Below, one piece after another: positions 60,056 to 64,000 of a stretch of DNA of 64,000 bases. The stretch lies in NCBI RefSeq assembly GCF_020164475.1, contig NZ_JAIQWX010000016.1, positions 1 through 64,000 of the forward strand. Reading direction: 5' to 3'. The notes beneath the pieces were generated by a model, which worked only from the letters and a program-made list of their open reading frames with translations, ran no database searches and was not told the DNA's origin. Each line of letters begins with the position of its first letter. The stretch's first letter is position 1. The position numbers and the translations under genes are program-made. This stretch comes from Pseudomonas sp. REP124. Lineage in GTDB: Bacteria; Pseudomonadota; Gammaproteobacteria; Pseudomonadales; Pseudomonadaceae.

Positions 60056-61855
60056 CTAACTATCCAACCTGAGCACGGCAAGGAAGGCGTCTTGTGGAAT
60101 TTCCACGTTGCCGACCTGCTTCATGCGTTTCTTACCGGCCTTTTGCTTCTCCAGCAGTTTCTTCTTACGGCTGACGTCACCACCGTAGCATTTGGCCAAT
60201 ACGTTCTTTCTGAGTGCCTTGACGGTTGTACGCGCCACAATCTGACCACCAATGGCGGCCTGGATTGCCACGTCGAACATCTGCCGTGGAATCAGTTCTT
60301 TCATCTTCTCGGTCAACTGGCGCCCTTTGTAGTGCGCGTTGTCCTTGTGCACGATCAGCGCCAGGGCATCGACCTTGTCGCCGTTGATCAGCACGTCCAG
60401 CTTCACCAGATTAGCCGATTGGTAACGATCGAAATGGTAATCGAGCGAAGCATAGCCGCGGCTGGTGGATTTGAGACGGTCGAAGAAGTCCAGGACCACT
60501 TCGTTCATCGGCAAATCGTAAGTCACCTGCACCTGGTTGCCGAGGAACAGCATGTCGTGCTGCACGCCACGCTTCTCGATGCACAGGGTGATGACGTTGC
60601 CCAGGTGTTCCTGCGGCACAAGAATGTTGGCCCGCACGATCGGCTCGCGCATGTCTTCGATCGCAGACAGGTCCGGCAGTTTCGACGGGTTATCGACGTA
60701 GATCGTTTCACCGGTCTTGAGCAGCAGCTCGAAGATTACCGTCGGCGCAGTGGTGATCAGGTCCAGGTCGTATTCGCGCTCCAGGCGCTCCTGGATGATC
60801 TCCATGTGCAGCATGCCGAGGAAGCCGCAACGGAAGCCGAAGCCCAGTGCGTCGGAGCTTTCCGGGGTGTACTGCAGGGACGAGTCGTTCAGGGTGAGCT
60901 TTTGCAGGGCATCACGGAAGTCTTCGAAGTCGTCGGAGCTGACCGGGAACAGGCCGGCGTAGACCTGCGGCTGAATGCGTTTGAAACCTGGCAGCACGTC
61001 GACGTCCGGCGTGGAGCTCAGGGTCAGGGTATCGCCCACCGGCGCACCGTGAATGTCCTTGATGCCGGCGATGATGAAGCCCACTTCACCGGCCTTCAGG
61101 TCAGTGGTGGCGGTATGTTTGGGGTTGAACACACCAACGCTGTCGACCAAGTGGACCTTGCCGGTGGATTTGACGAGGATCTTGTCGCCTTTCTTCACGC
61201 GGCCGTGGCGTACGCGCACCAGGGACACAACGCCCAGGTAGTTGTCGAACCAAGAGTCGATGATCAACGCTTGCAGCGGATCTTCGATATTGCCGGTCGG
61301 CGCCGGAATGGTAGTAACCAGGCGTTCCAGCACGTCATTGACGCCCAGACCGGTCTTGGCGCTGCAAGTGACCGCGTCGGTGGCATCGATGCCGATGATT
61401 TTCTCGATTTCGTCCTTCACGCGCTCAGGCTCGGCCTGGGGCAGGTCGATCTTGTTCAGGACCGGCATGACTTCCAGGCCCTGCTCGATCGCGGTGTAGC
61501 AGTTGGCAACCGACTGCGCTTCAACGCCTTGACCTGCGTCGACCACCAGCAGCGCACCTTCACAGGCCGCCAGCGAGCGGCTGACTTCGTAGGTGAAGTC
61601 AACGTGGCCGGGGGTGTCAATGAAGTTCAGCTGGTAGGTAATTCCATCCTGGGCTTTGTAGTACAGCGTGACACTGTGCGCCTTGATGGTGATTCCGCGC
61701 TCGCGTTCAAGGTCCATGGAGTCCAGAACCTGGGCTTCCATTTCACGCTCGGCCAGGCCGCCGCAGATCTGGATGAAGCGATCGGCCAGCGTCGACTTGC
61801 CATGGTCAATGTGGGCGATGATGGAGAAATTGCGGATATGACTCAAATCACTCAC
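60056..61855 (-). CDS. lepA: elongation factor 4 (LepA)
   Basis: A 599-residue translational GTPase that back-translocates or rescues ribosomes and affects biogenesis. The G domain has [23 protein letters not shown] and NKIDLP. The C-terminal domain specific to LepA ends [26 protein letters not shown]. It is the first gene of lepA-lepB. A terminator at 61963-61994 separates it from lptG. Confidence 0.98.
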   Translation of the reverse strand: MSDLSHIRNFSIIAHIDHGKSTLADRFIQICGGLAEREMEAQVLDSMDLERERGITIKAHSVTLYYKAQDGITYQLNFIDTPGHVDFTYEVSRSLAACEGALLVVDAGQGVEAQSVANCYTAIEQGLEVMPVLNKIDLPQAEPERVKDEIEKIIGIDATDAVTCSAKTGLGVNDVLERLVTTIPAPTGNIEDPLQALIIDSWFDNYLGVVSLVRVRHGRVKKGDKILVKSTGKVHLVDSVGVFNPKHTATTDLKAGEVGFIIAGIKDIHGAPVGDTLTLSSTPDVDVLPGFKRIQPQVYAGLFPVSSDDFEDFRDALQKLTLNDSSLQYTPESSDALGFGFRCGFLGMLHMEIIQERLEREYDLDLITTAPTVIFELLLKTGETIYVDNPSKLPDLSAIEDMREPIVRANILVPQEHLGNVITLCIEKRGVQHDMLFLGNQVQVTYDLPMNEVVLDFFDRLKSTSRGYASLDYHFDRYQSANLVKLDVLINGDKVDALALIVHKDNAHYKGRQLTEKMKELIPRQMFDVAIQAAIGGQIVARTTVKALRKNVLAKCYGGDVSRKKKLLEKQKAGKKRMKQVGNVEIPQDAFLAVLRLDS

Positions 61856-61962
61856 GGATCAACACTCAAAAAGGCTGCAGGCATAGCCCGCCGAAAAATA
61901 GCCGGGAATTGTACCTGATCCACGGCGCAAGCGTCACGCTCGCAGGTCAGACGGCAGGTACA

Positions 61963-61994
61963 AAAACGCCCCGGTCTTGCGACAGGGGCGTTTT
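61963..61994 (-). terminator. intrinsic terminator after lptG
   Basis: The stem AAAACGCCCC / GGGGCGTTTT has a 12-base loop. Read on the minus strand it is followed by TTTTTG. It isolates the lptFG transcript from lepA. Confidence 0.88.
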
Positions 61995-62026
61995 CAGATG
62001 AGACAAAAGACGTAAATCGCCCGCTT

Positions 62027-63088
62027 TTAGCCGGCCCGACGCAACAGCCAGAGCCCCGCCAAGGCGCAGATCCCGGCCGGCACCAGCACCGCGAACAGTG
62101 GCGAGAAGCCGAACACCAGGCTCGACGGCCCCAGCAAATCCTGGGCAATGCGGAAGGTAAAGCCCACCAGCACGCCGGTAAACACGCGTTGACCGAGGGT
62201 TACCGAGCGCAAAGGACCGAAGATGAAGGAGATCGCCATCAATACCAGGGCGGCGGTGACCAGCGGCTGCAACACCTTGACCCAAAATGCCAGCCAATAA
62301 CGGCCATTGTTCAGGCCTTGATCCGCCAGATAGTGGATATACCCCCAAAGACCGGAGATCGACAGCGACTCGGGCGCCATGACCACGGTGCTCAGCAATT
62401 GCGGGCTCAACGCCACGTCCCAACGCTCGACCGGGGTGTTGACCACTTCCGTGCTGCGCTCGTGGAACAAGGTGGTGGTCACATCGCTCAACTGCCAGTG
62501 ATCGGTCTGGAATTCGGCACGCTTGGAGAAGCTGGACGACAACATGTGCCGTTCCTTGTCGAAGTGATAGCGAGTCACGCCGTAGAGGATGCCGTTGGGT
62601 TGTACCGAGTTGACGTGGATGAACTCGTCGCCCTGACGGTGCCACAGGCCGTGCTTGGCGCTTTGCGCGTCGCCACTGCCCTGGGCAAGAGAACGGTTGG
62701 CCTGCGCAGTGCTTTCGGTGGCCGGCGCGACGTACTCGCCGATCAACAGCCCCACCACCATCAGCACCAGCATCGGCTTCATCACCGCCCAGACGATCCG
62801 CCCGACCGAAACCCCGGCCGCGCGCATGATGGTCAGTTCGCTGTTGCTGGCCAGACTGCCCAGGCCGATCAGGCAACCGATCAGCGCGGCCATCGGCAGC
62901 ATGTCGTACAGACGACGCGGCGCCGTCAGCAAGACGTAACTCAGGACATCGACCAGCGTATAGGTGTCGCTGACATCGCCCATCTCATCGATGAACGCAA
63001 ACAAGGTCGCCAGACCGAGAATGATCCCCAGTACCGCCAGGATCGCCATGAACACGCTGCTACCGATGTAGCGGTCGAGCTTAACCAC
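62027..63088 (-). CDS. lptG: LPS export ABC transporter permease LptG
   Basis: A 353-residue inner-membrane protein of the LptB2FG complex. It has transmembrane helices at the two ends and a periplasmic jelly-roll between them (about 130-265). The N-terminal VKLDRYIGSSVFMAILAVLG and the motif LAPRRLYDMLPMAALIGCLIGLG-like stretch (TAPRRLYDMLPMAALIG) are typical. It overlaps lptF by eight bases. Confidence 0.96.
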   Translation of the reverse strand: MVKLDRYIGSSVFMAILAVLGIILGLATLFAFIDEMGDVSDTYTLVDVLSYVLLTAPRRLYDMLPMAALIGCLIGLGSLASNSELTIMRAAGVSVGRIVWAVMKPMLVLMVVGLLIGEYVAPATESTAQANRSLAQGSGDAQSAKHGLWHRQGDEFIHVNSVQPNGILYGVTRYHFDKERHMLSSSFSKRAEFQTDHWQLSDVTTTLFHERSTEVVNTPVERWDVALSPQLLSTVVMAPESLSISGLWGYIHYLADQGLNNGRYWLAFWVKVLQPLVTAALVLMAISFIFGPLRSVTLGQRVFTGVLVGFTFRIAQDLLGPSSLVFGFSPLFAVLVPAGICALAGLWLLRRAG

Positions 63089-64000
63089 GGGCCACCTCCC
63101 GCGCGCTGCGACGACTCGCCAACTTCAGTTGCAAGGGCTCCCAATAGAGCAGGGCCAGGCCGATGACCAGGAATATCCCGTGCACCCACCAAAGTCCCAG
63201 CGCGGGCGGAATCTTGCCCTTTTCGAGGGCGCCGCGAGCGGCAATCAGGATGGTCAGGTAAGCCATATAAAGAAGAATCGCCGGCAGCAGCTTGAGGAAA
63301 CGGCCCTGGCGCGGGTTGACCCGCGACAGCGGCACCGCCATCAGGGTCACGATGAACACCAGCAATGGCAGGGACAGGCGCCATTGCAGCTCGGTGCGCG
63401 AACGGATGTCGTCACTGCCCAGCAGGGACGCGGTGGTCATGGCGTCGCGGTCGGTCACTTCATCGCTGACATCCGGCTTGGGCAGCAGTACGCCATATTC
63501 CTGATAGTGAATCGCCCGGTAATCGGCCTGCCCCGGGTTACCGTCGTAGCGGTAGCCGTTGTCGAGAATCAGGTAGCGGTTGCCGTCGGGGCGGATTTCC
63601 TGACGGCCCTTCTCGGCCACCAGCACCGAAATCCCGCGGTCTTTCTGGTCGGAAGAGAGGTTCTTCTGGGAAATGAACACGCCGGCCAGATTGACCCGGT
63701 CATCCGACAGCTGCTCGGTGTAGGTCACCCGGGTCCCGTCGCGCAGGGCCTGGAAGCGACCGGGTTCCAGAGTATCGAACTCGGTCAGCGCGTCCTGCTT
63801 GTTCAGCAGCAGCTGGAACTGATTGGCCCCTTGCGGCGCCAGGCTCAGGCTCAACCATGCAACCACCAGCGCCACCAGGGCGGCCGGGAACAGGGTCATG
63901 CGAAACAGGCGTTGCTGGCTCATGCCGGTGGCCGACAGCACGGTCATTTCACTTTCAAGGTACAGGCGACCATAAGACAGCAGGATCCCGAGGAACAGGC
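63081..64000 (-). CDS. lptF: LPS export ABC transporter permease LptF (5' end beyond window)
   Basis: The C-terminal ~306 residues of LptF, partner of LptG. The frame continues past an internal ATG (63947) to the window edge: the codons just before it read GRLYLESE, conserved in LptF. The real start is outside the window. Transmembrane helices RMTLFPAALVALVVAWLSL and those after residue ~195 flank a periplasmic domain. The last codons overlap lptG. Confidence 0.95.
   Translation of the reverse strand, partial: LFLGILLSYGRLYLESEMTVLSATGMSQQRLFRMTLFPAALVALVVAWLSLSLAPQGANQFQLLLNKQDALTEFDTLEPGRFQALRDGTRVTYTEQLSDDRVNLAGVFISQKNLSSDQKDRGISVLVAEKGRQEIRPDGNRYLILDNGYRYDGNPGQADYRAIHYQEYGVLLPKPDVSDEVTDRDAMTTASLLGSDDIRSRTELQWRLSLPLLVFIVTLMAVPLSRVNPRQGRFLKLLPAILLYMAYLTILIAARGALEKGKIPPALGLWWVHGIFLVIGLALLYWEPLQLKLASRRSAREVARG

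Overview
The window looks like chromosomal backbone of a fluorescent Pseudomonas (P. fluorescens group). The evidence is the GC-rich coding sequence, dense Pseudomonas-type REP repeats in almost every spacer, and Pseudomonas-like gene blocks: guaB-guaA, the nag PTS cluster, purL/mltF, and lptFG with lepA-lepB-rnc-era-recO-pdxJ. This assignment rests on recognised protein families and gene order recalled from memory, because no search was run. No rRNA, tRNA, CRISPR array, integrase or complete prophage was seen.

Left part (1-25 kb). A nitrilase-fold amidohydrolase gene is divergent from a LuxR-type regulator gene. It is followed by a glutamate-synthase-like flavoprotein, a three-gene gtr-type O-antigen glucosylation operon on the minus strand, and an OpgC-like membrane protein. 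Next comes a REP-associated tyrosine transposase (RAYT) flanked by two near-identical REP pairs. A large PBP-like protein has intact transpeptidase motifs but altered glycosyltransferase motifs. A YqjI/YqjH-like metal-responsive regulator and ferric-siderophore reductase pair follows, then two small minus-strand genes, the PQQ glucose dehydrogenase gcd, and a second Lon protease preceded by a very good sigma-32 promoter. An I42 inhibitor lipoprotein, a lysoplasmalogenase, cmoAB, and the cumA-tadA (cumB) operon complete this part.

Middle (25-33 kb). Two large paralogous toxin-like genes sit between cumA and guaA. Both have a dermonecrotic-toxin-like N-terminal half with a hydrophobic hairpin. 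Their C-terminal effector modules resemble the ChaN/EreA/TIKI (RtxA-like) fold. Of three effector modules in the pair, only the last module of the first protein keeps the putative catalytic Glu/His motifs. The two genes also share the sequence around their ribosome binding sites. This is the most distinctive accessory locus in the window.

Right part (33-64 kb). Purine genes guaBA, purT and purL are interspersed with a zinc-ribbon protein, a VUT-family transporter with a hairpin over its ribosome binding site, a DUF1289 protein, a gamma-carbonic anhydrase-like protein, two Nudix hydrolases and an L,D-transpeptidase. The N-acetylglucosamine cluster has a GntR regulator, nagA, a SIS-domain deaminase, a fused EIIA-HPr-EI protein and EIICB. 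It is a self-contained uptake and catabolism unit whose NagE carries a second EIIB domain lacking the phospho-cysteine. After purL and mltF, a minus-strand housekeeping block runs lptF (cut by the window end), lptG, lepA, lepB, rnc, era, recO, pdxJ. The small gene often found between lepB and rnc seems to be missing or reduced to a 39-codon ORF.

About nineteen REP loci of at least four sequence families fill the intergenic spaces, mostly as inverted pairs. Only one RAYT gene is present.
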